The notes under the pieces were generated by a model that worked only from the letters and a program-made list of their open reading frames with translations, ran no database searches and was not told the origin of the DNA. Positions 26,022 to 37,400 of a stretch of DNA of 64,000 nt are shown piece after piece. The position numbers were made by a program, and so were the translations under genes. How positions within the stretch are numbered: the first letter of the stretch is position 1; each line of letters opens with the position of its first letter. The DNA is from Sclerodactyla briareus (taxonomy: Eukaryota; Echinodermata; Holothuroidea; Dendrochirotida; Sclerodactylidae). Location of the stretch: the NCBI GenBank assembly GCA_026419785.1, contig JAODTK010005671.1, positions 124,001-188,000 of the forward strand. Reading direction: 5' to 3'.

Positions 26022-27030
26022 GTCTCGCCTGGTTACGCATCATGTTTTCCATCTATTAGTTCCCATGCAAACAATTACAGGCATTTAATGAGTTGCTTTA
26101 AGATTCTGGTATTAGCATTTTGCAGAAACGCCTCTACTAGTCAGTGATCCATTTCAAATCCTAAGGACGATTATTGACAATGTCTACCATATCCGTTTTG
26201 TGGAATGTGACTAAGATTGCCTAAATATCAAGTTAGACAAGATCAAACTTTCTGTTTTTTTTTGACCCATTTTCTCACTTCAATTATCTCAGGACCATTG
26301 GTGAACCACACTTAATACATTTCATCGGACATTCAACAAACTTGAACATTTGCATGAATCAAGCAATTTTAATACACCCTGCATAACCCCTAGTGACCTG
26401 ATTCATGTTAACATTTTGGCGAGACTAAAGGTAGCTCATCTAGTGGAATGCTATCCTATCTAAATAAATTTTGTCTGTATATATCCTCAGTCTCACCCTA
26501 AGATTGCATTTATTACCCCCTATCTCACACACAGCAGCGCTACTGCAGGTGTAACCTACAACCCTCATTCTTGAAATTTAGGTGCCTGTGAGTAAGTAAC
26601 AGGCGTCTGCCCCAGTGTCTCGCCTGGTTGCACGATCACATGGTTTCCATCGAATGTTCACCATGCAAACAGTTAAGGAATTTAATGTGTTGCTTTAAGA
26701 TTAGGTAAGAGCATTTAACACCCTACGAATCAGTGATCATTTCAAATCGTAAGGACTGATTACGGACAACTGTCCTACTATGAGTGAAGCATTATAAGTT
26801 TTGTGGAAAATGTGACTAAGATTTTCGCCTAAATTATGCAAATTAGACACAATATTCACTTCCTATTGACCGCATTTTGCTCATTTCCCAAATCTCATGA
26901 CCACACTTTGATACATGGGAATTCAACAAACATTGAACATTTTGCATGAATGAACAATTTATACAAACTGCATAACCCCCATTGACTCGATCATGTTATG
27001 TTACATTTTGGGAATAAACTTAAGGTATAC
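26022..27030. mobile_element. two direct copies of the GTCTCGCCTG element 5' module
   Basis: The starts at 26022 and 26616 are 594 bp apart. Both read GTCTCGCCTGGTT, a TGGTTTCCATC block, CCATGCAAACA, TTAATG.GTTGCTTTAAGATT and TCAGTGATC.ATTTCAAATC. They continue with TGTGACTAAGATT..GCCTAAAT, ATTCAACAAAC.TTGAACATT and CTGCATAACCCC, so about 410 bp is shared. This is the same left end as the element at 18288. No transposase frame is present. Confidence 0.7.
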
Positions 27031-27059
27031 CCTAACCAATCAAGCTGCTTCAGGAAAAT

Positions 27060-27425
27060 CAAACCACTTTGAAATTTGGGAAACACCATGCAAATAGACC
27101 ACGAATGACCTCCCAGTGTCCTTCCACCCTATGTGGAATAATACAATTTTATATAGTGATCATCACAAGAGTGCTCTATTCACAGAAATGAGTGGTGATG
27201 GAATTAAAAAAATCTGACGAACTTGTGAATTTTGCTTAAATTATCCAATTAGACAATTCAAGTACCATATTTACGCTGAAAATCTAATCATTCCATCTAC
27301 TTCATAACCCGCATCTATGTTCCAAACCAAGTCACCATAGCCCACGTGTTCAATCTGTAATTCTTGCTAACGGCCTGAACAATAGATTCCTAAAATACTA
27401 CTTACCTTACTTAACAGACACCACC
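27060..27425. repeat. GTCTCGCCTG family 3' module, truncated copy
   Basis: The blocks ATTATCCAATTAGACAATT, TTTACGCTGAAAATCTAATC, AACCCGCATCTATGTTCCAA and TTCTTGCTAACGGCCTGAACA align with 19240-19400, 30025-30160 and 40140-40230. The copy breaks off at about 27420 into a CACCCCGCCTGGTGGG sequence before the satellite begins. Confidence 0.6.
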
Positions 27426-27499
27426 CCGCCTGGTGGGTAAGACCGCCACTTATTAGCCCCACTATTGCCAATACCCGATTTGTTTTTTTTTGTGCCCGT

Positions 27500-29740
27500 T
27501 AACTCCTTAAATAAGCACATTTATTCAAAACTTAACCTGTAACGAATGAACCCCACCCGACAGCGGGTCAAATTGACGGTCAAGGTCACAACATGCAGGT
27601 CAACAATTATATGACAACGGTGAAACTTCCAGCCTTCACAGATCTTCAATCCTCCGTTATCGCCAGAAACAGTTTTTGACCAACTTAGGACCTAATGACC
27701 TCACTGACATGAAGTTTTTATAAAAATTGTAACTCGCCATGTGCTACATCCACTCCTAAGGCATATTGCATTCTATAACACGCCCAGTGCTATTTGCCAA
27801 AAAAGTATTAAATCAGTTTTTTTTGACCCCTACGTGACTTTAATGACATGTCAATGACATGGCGTTTTTTATGAAAATTGGTTACTCTCCATGTGATGCC
27901 TCCACTCCTAAGCATATATTGCATTCCAATGAACACGCCTCATGTTATTGCGACAAAGCTATTAAGTAAACTTTGACCCCTTGTAACTACAAAGTTGCGT
28001 CCGACGAAGTTTGATTTGGTTTCCTCCTCCTTCCATAAAGCACACAGAAGGTCTATCACATATCCAAAAAATAACCAGTTTCTATTTTTTTTTGCCTGTA
28101 ACTCCCTCACATAAGCACATTTATTCAAGACTCACCTTTAACCACCATGAACCACCCAAGAGGTTCCAATGTGAGGTCAATGGTCACACACATGCAGGTC
28201 AACACTTAAATCACAACTGGTGAACCTTTCCCGCCTCCACAATTTTCAATTCTCCGATTATGGCCAAAAGTTTTTGACCCCTAAGAGTGACCTTGAATGA
28301 CCTTTAATGGACATGGCAAGGTTTTTATGAAAATTGAACTCTCCATGTGATACTCCCCTTCTAGAGCATTTTGCATTCTGATGTAAACATGCCCATGCTA
28401 ATGGGCCAAAAAGTACTGAAATCATTTTTACCCCACGTGACCTTTGATGACCTTCAATGACTGGCGGTTTTTTATTAAAATTGTTACTCACCATTTGATG
28501 CATCCACTCCTAGTCGCATATTGCATTCCAATGAACACGCCTAATTTAATTGCGAATAAGCTATTAAAATAAACTTTTGACCCTTGTACTACAAAGTAAG
28601 TGTCCGATCGAAGCGGGCGTTTTGGTCTCCGCCATAAGCACACAAAGGTCCTATCACATATCCAAAATACCATTCTTATTTTTTTGTGCCCGTACTCCCT
28701 TAAATAAGCCCATTTATTCAAGACCTCAACCCTTTAACAACCACATGCCACCGAAAGGGTCAAATTGAGGGTCAAGGTCACACACATGCGGTCACACTAC
28801 ATATCACAATGGTGAACCTTCCGCCTTCACAGATATCATTCTCTCCTATTATCCATCGCCAGAAAACATTTTTGACCCCTTAGTGGACCTTGAAGACCTT
28901 CAATGACATGACAGTTTTCATGAAAAATTGTAACTCTCCATGTGATAATTCCACTCCTAGGAGCATTTGCATTCTGATGACACCCCAGTGTCTATTGCCC
29001 GAAAAGTACCAAAATTCCAGTTTTTGACCTCAAAGTTTGCCTTAATGAAATCGGATGACATGACCATTTTTATAAAAATGTAACCCTACATGGGGTTACA
29101 CCCTGTCCTGAATATAATAAACCACATCAGGAACGGTCACTGGAAGTTGTGGCAGGAACACATACTATGTGCCGTTATATGCCCATAAGTGACCTTGAAT
29201 GCCTTTGATTACATGATTGTTTTCTGTAAATGTTCCTCCCCATGACGTACACCTTGTCCTGGAATTTTCAACATTGCCAAGCAATGTCATGTAAGTTGTC
29301 TCAAAAAATATTGTTTTTTGTCCAAAGGGACTTGAAGACCTTTGATGACATGTCAGTTTTAGAAAAATGTTACTCTCGGATGAAATCACTCAGTCCTAAA
29401 GCATTACGACGTATCAATCAAAGTAACTGCCCGCCGATGCTATTGGCCAAAAAGGTATCAAAACACCCTTTGACCCTCCGTAACTTGAGAACCAAGTGCC
29501 CGATTGAAGCTGGAGTTTGTTTCTCTATATTCAGATTCAGCACACAGAGCTCTGCCACCTATCCATAATGTTGACAAAAATTGACCAGTTGTAAGTTTCT
29601 TTGCCCTGTACTCGAAAAATAAGCAATTCATTCAACTTTGACCTTTGACCTTTTGACCTCATTTTCAGGGTTAGTTTGACCTTCTGATTCTAAAATCACC
29701 ATGACAAATCACAACGAACATCCTAACTGCACTATTTCGA
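27500..29740. repeat. higher-order TGACC satellite, ~595-bp unit
   Basis: A TAAGCACATTTATTCAA block recurs near 27511, 28111 and 28703 (steps 600 and 592 bp), with diverged copies near 29618, 33640 and 44380. Each large unit contains a CCTTGTAACTACAAAGT block, a CTATCACATATCCAAAA block, a GGGTCAAGGTCACACACATG block and two shorter ~145-bp units of type GAAAATTGTAACTCTCCATG, CACTCCTA.GCATATTGCATTC and GCCAAAAAGTA. All units are bridged by TGACCTT.AATGACATG runs. The whole block lies between a 5' module (26.0-27.0 kb) and a 3' module with end hairpin (30.0-31.1 kb). Confidence 0.85.
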
Positions 29741-29960
29741 ATGAAAAACACTTTGACTTCTGATATCTTCACACGCAAAGGTCACAAAGGGTCAAATTAT
29801 GGTTCATTTCGATCCGAAGGTACCCTTGAGATCCGAAAATGGCCACGAAAAATTATTTTTTGCAGTTCGGGGGGGCCGAAACATGGCAAGGTCAAATTGA
29901 GGTCAAAGTCCCACGATGGAGGTCACGAGTGGAATCACCATGGTGACCTCCAACCTCGGC
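29696..29960. repeat. inverted paralogue of the 12.16-12.37 kb repeat
   Basis: The run from ATGACAAATCAC through ATCCTAACTGCACT, TGATATCTTCACACGCAAAG and ATCCGAAAATGGCCACGA to AAGGTCAAATTGAGGTCA matches the reverse complement of 12163-12365. Translations of the two copies look alike only because the DNA repeat is shared. I do not call a gene. Confidence 0.75.
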
Positions 29961-30019
29961 AGACATTTGGTGCCCAAGTTATGGCAAAAAAACATTTTAG
30001 TTTTTGACCCCATTGACCT

Positions 30020-30340
30020 TTGATGACCCATTTTACGCTGAAAATCTATCAGTTCATCGACCTCTACCTTTTCCCCGCATCTATGTGCCAAACAAGTCAC
30101 CATATCACCTACGGTTCATCGTTATCTTGCTCACGAGCCTGAACAATAAATTTACATAAAATAGCTATTACCTTTGACTTACTTAGTTACTTGCGTGCCC
30201 CAAAGCTAATCAGATCGTGTTCACACCCAACCCCGATGCTACCCTGAAAATTTCGTCGCAATTGCACTTGCCGTTCGTGAGATATCCTGCTCACGAGAAT
30301 GGTGAGCACACATCACCACACACCCACACACCACACATAC
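30020..30340. repeat. GTCTCGCCTG family 3' module
   Basis: This is a good copy of the module: TTACGCTGAAAATC, CCGCATCTATGTGCCAAACA, CACCTACGGTTC, GCTCACGAGCCTGAACAATA, AGCTAATCAGATCGTGTTCA, CCCAACCCCGATGCTACC and GTGAGATATCCTGCTCACGAG, then a CA-rich tract. It aligns with 19250-19560 and 40130-40345. Confidence 0.7.
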
Positions 30341-31035
30341 CTGTGTGTAGGCGGCCAAACAGGGACGCACAAACGACATGGATCTTTCACACCTATGTAA
30401 ATGGGGACATCCTGCAAAAACCTCATAGGGGTACCACCCCAACCACTACAAGTATCATTTTTAAGCGGTTTTTAAGGGCAACACGGAACCGGGATAATCC
30501 CCCATTCGTTTTTTTGTGGGGCGTTTTGCCTATGGAAAACGGGGACAAACACACAGGGATATCCCCGGTTCGCGGCGTAACCCCCTTTACTTGAAAAAGG
30601 ATCCCGTGTGGTCCCCCGTTTTCCTTGATCCACAAACGCAACCCACACCCACACCCCACACCCACACGCATCTAAACACATACATACCTGTGTAGGGCGC
30701 CAGACGGGGACGCACAAACGGGACATTGATCTTTCACCTATGGAAATGGGGACATCAGTGGCAAAACCTAAAAGGGGTACCTACCACTACAAGTATCATG
30801 TTTAAGAAGCAGTTTTAAGGGAACACAGGACCGGGGATTCCCCCATTCCGTTTTTTTTGTGGGGCGTTTTCCTATGGAAAACGGGGACAACCAAACGGGG
30901 ATATCCCCGTTTGCGGCGTAACCCCGTTACGTGAAAGATCCGTGTGTGTCCCGTTTTAAACTGGCTCCACAAAACGCCCACACACAACCCCCACACCACA
31001 CCGCACCCACACCACCTACCACACCCACCCATCCA
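30340..31035. repeat. two tandem copies of a ~343-bp unit with palindrome
   Basis: GGGACGCACAAACG recurs 346 bp apart (30361, 30707) and GGATATCCCC recurs 340 bp apart (30559, 30899). Each copy has CATGGATCTTTCACACCTAT-type, GGGGTACC.ACC, ACTACAAGTATCAT.TTTAA, TGTGGGGCGTTTT and GCGGCGTAACCCC blocks and is flanked by CACACCC-rich spacers. The second copy contains a perfect 20-bp palindrome, AAACGGGGATATCCCCGTTT (30893-30912). No coding frame spans both copies. Confidence 0.85.
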
Positions 31036-31049
31036 TAAGTACGCACTCA

Positions 31050-31081
31050 GTCTCCCGCCTGAATTTCCATTCAGGCGAGAC
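31050..31081. repeat. terminal hairpin of the GTCTCGCCTG family
   Basis: A 32-bp inverted repeat has outer arms GTCTC and GAGAC and inner arms CGCCTGAATT and CATTCAGGCG. The same hairpin ends the 18288-19617 element. I take it as the right terminus of the composite that starts at 26022 or 26616. Confidence 0.75.
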
Positions 31082-31570
31082 AACAAAGACTGATGTTTTA
31101 CACATTTAATGGGTCAGTGGTCGGGGGGCCCAGAAGAGGTTATTACAGGCAGGAGTGAACCTCAAGTAAAAAGGCAGGTTTTGTCAGATGAAATCTGTCT
31201 GTCACAGATAGGAATACTACTAGTTAAGATGCATGGAAATAACATGCCTGATGTGTTGTTATTGATAGCATGCTATAATATAGTGATTTCAGCCTCATGC
31301 TGTCAGCTAGGGTGCCACAAGACTAAACCATTCTTAAAAGGTAACGGACATCTCCTGGAGTTGTTGTAAGAAATGTTATTATGTGAGTTTTTGGGTCATA
31401 TAAGTGACCTTGATGACCTTTGATGACATACCGGTTTTTAATGAAAAATGGTACCCGGATCAGGTCAGCATGTCCCAAATTCCAGCCATATACACACCGT
31501 CACTCCTAGGAATGTTGCAGAAAAATGTTTTATTTGGCAGTTTCTTGACCTCGAGATGACTTGGTATGAC
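31082..31570. other. low-copy stretch then a satellite fragment cut by the LINE
   Basis: 31082-31380 has no recognised feature. 31385-31570 is a TGACC-family fragment (GTGACCTTGATGACCTTTGATGACAT, here in two blocks, then a GTTTTTAATGAAAAATGGTAC block). It stops abruptly at 31570, where the LINE tail begins. Confidence 0.55.
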
Positions 31571-33360
31571 ATAATAATAATAATAAATAATAATACATTG
31601 CATTTATCTCGCGCACACTATCTACAGATGTAATAACATGCGCTACAGAAGGGAATCATTCAAATGAGAAACCATTCAGTCCTTTAAAAGCAACCTTAAA
31701 TAGATTGTCTTTAGAGTTTGATTTAAAGTACTGAAAAGTGTTGTGGTAGTTCTGAATGTGCTGGCATACTGTTCCAAAGTCTGGGGCCATAGTACTGGAA
31801 CTGCCCTATCCTTTGAAGCGCTTCTTACTTCAACCAGAGAGAGCATCCTTCATGAAGTACTTTCACCAATCTTAAGGACGATGGGGCAGACCATGAACCA
31901 AGTCTCCCTGTATCCAGGGGTGAGTCCCATCATTAAACATTTCCAATTCATGATCATCACTGTCATAATCGATACGTGGCGGATGGCCAGCCAGTGTAAA
32001 TTATGCAGTACAGGAGTATTATGATCAAATTTCCTTCTTGATCTGGCAACAATTCGGGCCCTGCAGAATTTTGCACTTTCTTCAATTTTGGTAATTAACT
32101 TACAGGTAATCCTGCCACAAAGGATTGGCACTAGTCAGACGGGAAGTGATAAAAGCATGACAAGTCTTTCGCATCTTCTAGTGTCAGAGACTTTCTGATC
32201 CGCCCAAACTCCTGATAAAATAATAATGCAGTCTTAACAGGTGATAGTAAAGTGTTCTCCATTGAAAGTTGAAAATCCAAAGTAACACCAAGATTCAGAG
32301 CCGAGTTACTCCTGTCCACTTGAAAATCACCAACTTGGAATTATCAAATTTTTGCATGAAATTTCTTTCTGCGAGTTCAAAATCATGAATTCATTTTTGA
32401 ATCGTTCAGCATAGAAAACTTTCAGACTCCAATGAAGAATACCGATAGATACATCTCTTAGCCTTGAACGTGCTTCATGACATTCATCCCGAGGAAAAGA
32501 AATGATAACTGACTATCCATCAGCAAGAGATGATATTTATTCCATGGCGCGAGATCATTTTCTCCGAGTGGACGCATATAAATGGAGAAAAGGTAAGGAA
32601 CCTAGAACGGATCCCTGTGGGATGCCAGTCTTGAGATTTGTTGGTTTAGCTTGACATGATTCAGATAGTTTAACAGTTTGGAGTACATTGGATAAATAAA
32701 TTCCATCCCTGAGAGCTAGTCCTCTATTACCATACATTTCCAACGTTTAAGCCGTAACGATGATTACATGTCAAAGCAGCTGAGAGATCCAATAGAATTA
32801 TTGCGTTGACAATATAATCATCGTCATTGAACAAGAATATCATTTTGCCACACTGAAAAGTGCCGTTTCATTACTGTCCCAGTTTCTATATTGCGATTGG
32901 AATGGGGGCAAAAAGAGAATTATTGACAGTTTTTCCTTTATACAGTTTCCACATAGTGCAGAGTTTTTAGAAAGAAAAGACCGAGTGGAAATGTGAGATA
33001 TTCATGTTTCTTCTTCGAGTCGAGATTTGCTTTTTTTTTCCAACAATGTCGATTCTCGCTGCTTTCATCACAACTGAACCTTTCCATATTCTAAAGATTA
33101 TTCAAATGTCTGTGATTTGATGGAGTAGACTCAGGAGAATTTCATCTTCCTTTAAAACTTTAGTAGGGGTAAATCATCCTGGAACAAGTGCCGAAGAGCT
33201 CTTTTCTCACACATGAACCGCATCCGCAGCAATGTCTAATTTCGGTAGTCTTTTTCCATGCACTATCTAGGTGGGCCTGAAGTGCCCCTTTATGAATCCC
33301 TTAGTTGTTGACTGTAGCTGGCAATTGATTCTTGAATTTAATTTGTCAAACTGTTTTTCC
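31571..33360 (-). mobile_element. degenerate CR1/L2-like LINE, reverse transcriptase region and 3' end
   Basis: On the minus strand a decayed non-LTR reverse transcriptase can be followed from about 33120 to 31850. In order it shows an N-terminal RT segment with NNSLFAP-like sequence (about 32900), LLDLSAA (about 32800, the catalytic-Asp motif A region), KTGIPQGSVLG (about 32600-32632, the RT 'PQGSVLGPLLF' motif) and a degraded ADD box near 32515-32530 that reads LADG then stop. It continues with LGVTLDFQLSME (about 32245-32290), GRIRKSLT (about 32200) and KFDHNTPVLHNLHWLAIRHV (about 31965-32030), the C-terminal block typical of CR1/L2/Rex families. The 3' end is ATAAATGCAATGTATTATT followed by a (TTA)n tail (31571-31597 on plus), as in many L2/CR1 elements. 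Frames change many times and no endonuclease domain is seen, so the copy is 5'-truncated and dead. It interrupts the TGACC satellite, which resumes at about 33400. Confidence 0.85.
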
Positions 33361-33399
33361 CTGTGAATTGGCAATTTATCCTTTCCAGCTTTGGAATCC

Positions 33400-33780
33400 A
33401 GACTGAGGTTTTAAATGAAAAAAGCTTGACACAATGTGATGCCCAATCCCCAAAGAGCATTATGTATCATACACATTCTCTAGCTATCGCCCAAGAAGTA
33501 TTAAAATCAACTTTGGCCCCTTGTAACTTGAAGACCGGTGTCAGAATCGAGCGTTAGTTGGTTTCCTCTATGTAGCACACCAAGCGCTATCACATATCCA
33601 AAATCGAGCAGTTTACATTCTTTGTCCTAATCTCCTAAAATAAGCACATTTTCTTAAAACTTGACCTTTGACCTTTGTGACCTGTCTTCAGATGTGTTTT
33701 GAATTACTGAACCAAAAATTACCATGACAAATCTCCACGAATACCCTAAATGCATTCATTCCAATTGTACTGGCCATTCA
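33400..33780. repeat. TGACC satellite resuming after the LINE
   Basis: CAAAGAGCATTATGTATCAT, TCGCCCAAGAAGTATTAAAATC, CCCTTGTAACTTGAAGACCGG, CTATCACATATCCAAAATCG and TAAGCACATTTTCTTAAAACTTGACC line up in order with the 27.9-28.7 kb unit. Confidence 0.75.
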
Positions 33781-33959
33781 ACAAAATTCGGAAAATTGCA
33801 TAATTTATGCAAAGATCACGATTAAATGCCCTTGAGTGCCTTTTTCATTGGTTTGTTAAATTATCCTGATCAAAGTGTCCCATCTCCCCAAGTTTCATGA
33901 GATTCAACCAACTTTAAAGACTCATAATGTAAACAAAACTCTCAGACTGCATAAATATT

Positions 33960-34400
33960 TCTCAGGTCCAACGTACCTTCCGCGTGTAAATCGTTGCTAG
34001 GCCATCGCGGGATATGCTCTTTCGAAGTTTGGTCCGGGGGCGGATCTTCGGAAAAAAGGTAAACACGGCTATCGGACCGTGCTTCAGCGGGTGAAACCGT
34101 TTTGTAAACAAACTACTTGCTGGAGTCACTTCAATGATATTCCCATGGGGAGTGAACGACTTGAAATCTCGTCTTAGCCCACTGCTTTTTCTCTCCTCTT
34201 GAAAGACTCTACCATACCTAGCTACCACATAGCCTTGTTGTATAAGACGTTTTTAAACTCTTGGCATTGTTTTCAGATTCGGGGCAAGGTCTCAACATAA
34301 TTGGCAAAGAGACAAAAATCCGAGAAAGCACTTTTCAAAACTGTTCTCCGTTCTCTTACAAATCTCCTAAATGCCAGAGTAACCCTCATTGGATAGTTAT
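33960..34400 (-). repeat. dispersed repeat R1, minus-strand copy
   Basis: The reverse complement aligns along its length with 43570-44000: TCCAATGAGGGTTACTCT / TCCAATGAGGTACTCT, GGAGATTTGTAAGAGAACG / GGAGATTTGTAAGGGAACG and CAAGGCTATGTGGTAG / CAATGCTATGTGGTAA. The alignment continues with AAGTAGTTTGTTTACAAAACGG / AAGTAGTTTTTTTACAAAACGG (each spelled only as matching halves) and TTTTTCCGAAGATCCGCCCCC / TTTTCCCGAAGCTCCGCCCCC. Both copies hold a small open frame starting MR and containing an LKS motif and ending ETLP. Identity of the family is unknown. Confidence 0.7.
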
Positions 34401-34499
34401 TGCATCGCGGGCTCGCACTTGATTTTAACGAACGCAACAATGCAGCATGGCTTTCGGTTCTTTCGTAACCGTACCGGCCAGCCACGGTCGGCCTTCTTT

Positions 34500-37400
34500 C
34501 TCATTCGCGCCGTATCATGCTGTTCTCTAATCAACGTGTTGCGAGATTCCGCTAACTCCTGAACATTCTTTACTTGTGTCGTGTTCGAGGGCTCCATCAT
34601 GGTTCAGTTTTTGAGAAAGCCGATTCGTTCATAGGCCAAAACGAGAAAGGAAAACCCCGTCTACCACTCCGTTGTACGCTTTGCTGTGATGCAGATGCTG
34701 GCCTAGATTTTGACCGACAAGCCCCAAGGCTGAACCGTGTTGCTTCCGCACACAGAGAAAACCTGATCGTGTGCATTTGGCATGGTTGTCAATATGAAGT
34801 TTACTTCAACCAGGTATTATTTAAGCTATGCCGGCTCGAGTAAAATTGTTTACTTTCACAGAAGAATGGTTATGCCAACGCACACTCGCGTCAACATTTG
34901 TACCTGCTGTACGTAAAAAAAAAAGCCTTGACCAAATGGATGCCAATTTTGGATAACTGAGACTAAGCAAACCACAGGCTATGGGTATATGTCAACGTTA
35001 TACCCCTGTGGAATCAGTAAACCTGCTGCTAGTGAAGGATACTCACTTGAACACCTTGCTGGGACTGTGTCACTGAAATTTGCAATAATGTCTGCAGTAT
35101 TAGTTTATTGCTTTTGCGAATAGCTTGTGTAATGCATGCCGGTCCTAGCTCCTAGGACAATTGAGCCATCCTTCGACTGGTTTCGAGGCCCTAAGGCTAT
35201 CAGGAATTTTTTGTCCAGTGTTATGCAATGTCCTGGATTTAATGGATTTGAGTCATAATTGACTGAAACTGTTTTGGTAGAGGCACAAGCCTGTTCATCC
35301 AGCCTAGGCCAAGCCAGTTTTTGTACAACACTTTCCTACAGACGAGCCTAAGCAAACAAATTTGGGTCCCACCATAATATTTAATAACTAAATATTAGGA
35401 AACAACATATGAATTGGAGAGATACTGAAAACACTTAGCTTGATTACACAATTTTTCCCCGTAATGCTAATGCAAACTGAACCCCTTTCCTTTTTTTTTT
35501 CCTTTTCACCCAGTGCTCACCAGAAATGGGCTGGGCAGCAATTTATAGCAATATCGTCTGCTAATCACCCCATCCCGGCCGAATATAAGTATTTGCCGAA
35601 GAGGCTGCCTCGTTACATAGTGATATAGCAGGAATTGAATACTTTTTTTTGTTGACAAATGGGTAAAGGTCTCTATGAAGAGAGTCTATTCCACACTGAC
35701 AACTGGTATCTGAGTTCAACTGTGAGTTGCTATGACCCCACTTTTTTGGAGCTATTTTGCAGGCATTGAAGGCTTATAAGGGTGATGATATTCACAGTAC
35801 AAGGAAATGCCTTGGCTTTGATGCTCCGGTTACTGTATTGGTATATCATGTCGAAAACAAACATCATCAAAGCCTGTCTGCAATTAAGGTGTGTTGTGGT
35901 GCTTGATTGGGCAGTAAGAGCGCAAAACTCATTCTTGTAATAGTCCAGTCCAGGATAGCGAGGATACTTGGTGAGTGGGACGTAACTTTGTTAGCTAAAG
36001 GCTTAGCCTAATTTATGGGTATTGAGTAAAAAAACCAGCTCGATTGGTTGCCAGCTTCTGCCACAATGTCTACCCTAATTTGTAGTTTTTGATTTTCTTC
36101 CGTGAATTGATCAATTAAATATGGATCCTTCTCTTATTTCATTCATGCAGGCGCTGCATTGCATCTGCACGGTCAAGAAATCTGCCAGGGGATAGATTTG
36201 GTGAATCAGCGGCAATCCAGTATTTCCTGCATCACAAGCACAAGGGTCTTGGAATTTTGACCAAATTTGCCTCGATCAACATATCATGAGTGGCCACTTT
36301 CCAGCAGGTATGGATCATGCAGAGGAAGTTACAAAATGCGAAGGAAATTATATTCATAGTATATATGTATACATACCTCTTAATTTCAACAACAGATGAT
36401 TGAATGTATAATTGTATACTTAATCCAGACATTTTCCAGTCGTGTAAGTAGGGGAATCGAATGCAGGGAGTTCCCCCCCTGTGTTGGCTAATTCTTTCCT
36501 ATTCCTGGAAAATTTGTTCAAAACCCTCTCCCTCCACCCATTATTATTGATATCTTTTCATAAATTTCCGCCCCTATCCCCCTATCTCTTGATTGTGTAA
36601 TTTCGCCGTTTATTTGCCCGGTAGGCTGCACCATGCGGTTCACAACTCCTGTGACATCTTCACAATCCATCAAATGGGATGTATATAGGTAAATGGTGTT
36701 GCGTAGAGGCAACCTAACCTGACTGCTTGAAAACTTGACCTAGCTACGCTAGGTTTTAGCAAGAGGTTATTATTGTATTTTCCATTGGGTTAAATGTATT
36801 CTCACACCTTAACATTTTAACCAGATTGTTTGCTTGCAGAAATAGAAGGGCATTTGGTTGCCAATTTTTGCCAACCCGGACTATGTGGTCAAGAAATGGC
36901 CAGGTCTTGACATAATATTTGGGGTGGTGCAGGGTTCCCTGAATTAGGGGAAGTATGAGCAGCGTGAAGTAGCTCTCACTTTACCATTTTAATCTTTCAT
37001 TCATTACAGACATTACTGATTTGCTGCAAACTGACAGTTGCCTGATGGTGTTCTCGGTGCCACCACTGCTACCACATGGATTGTTTCGTCAATATGAACA
37101 GATTTCCTGTGGAGCATTTGCGGGGTTCCCATAGGCACAATATACCGACAGAACTGATGTGTGGATTGACTGTTGGAAAACACTTTGATATCTTATTCAT
37201 TGAATTTCCAGACACTCACTTTAACTGGACAAAAAGACATTATACCAAGCTCATATTTAGCTAACTGACAACACAGTAGTGTTGTGATTGAATTGTATGG
37301 CCAAGCTCAGAAACAATACACGTATGCACCTGGTACATGGAACAATTTTGGGTTTTGCAAGGAGGATGTATATTCTGTAAGAAATTAACCAATTGAACTG

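Noticed and set aside
30893-30912. 20-bp palindrome as a transcription-factor or replication site
   Set aside because: It sits in a tandem repeat with a degraded partner. There is no independent evidence of function, so it is kept only as a structural observation.
15515-31035. CA/CACACCC tracts as CRISPR-like or telomeric repeats
   Set aside because: No constant repeat-spacer structure and no TTAGGG-type unit. They are ordinary microsatellites near element ends.
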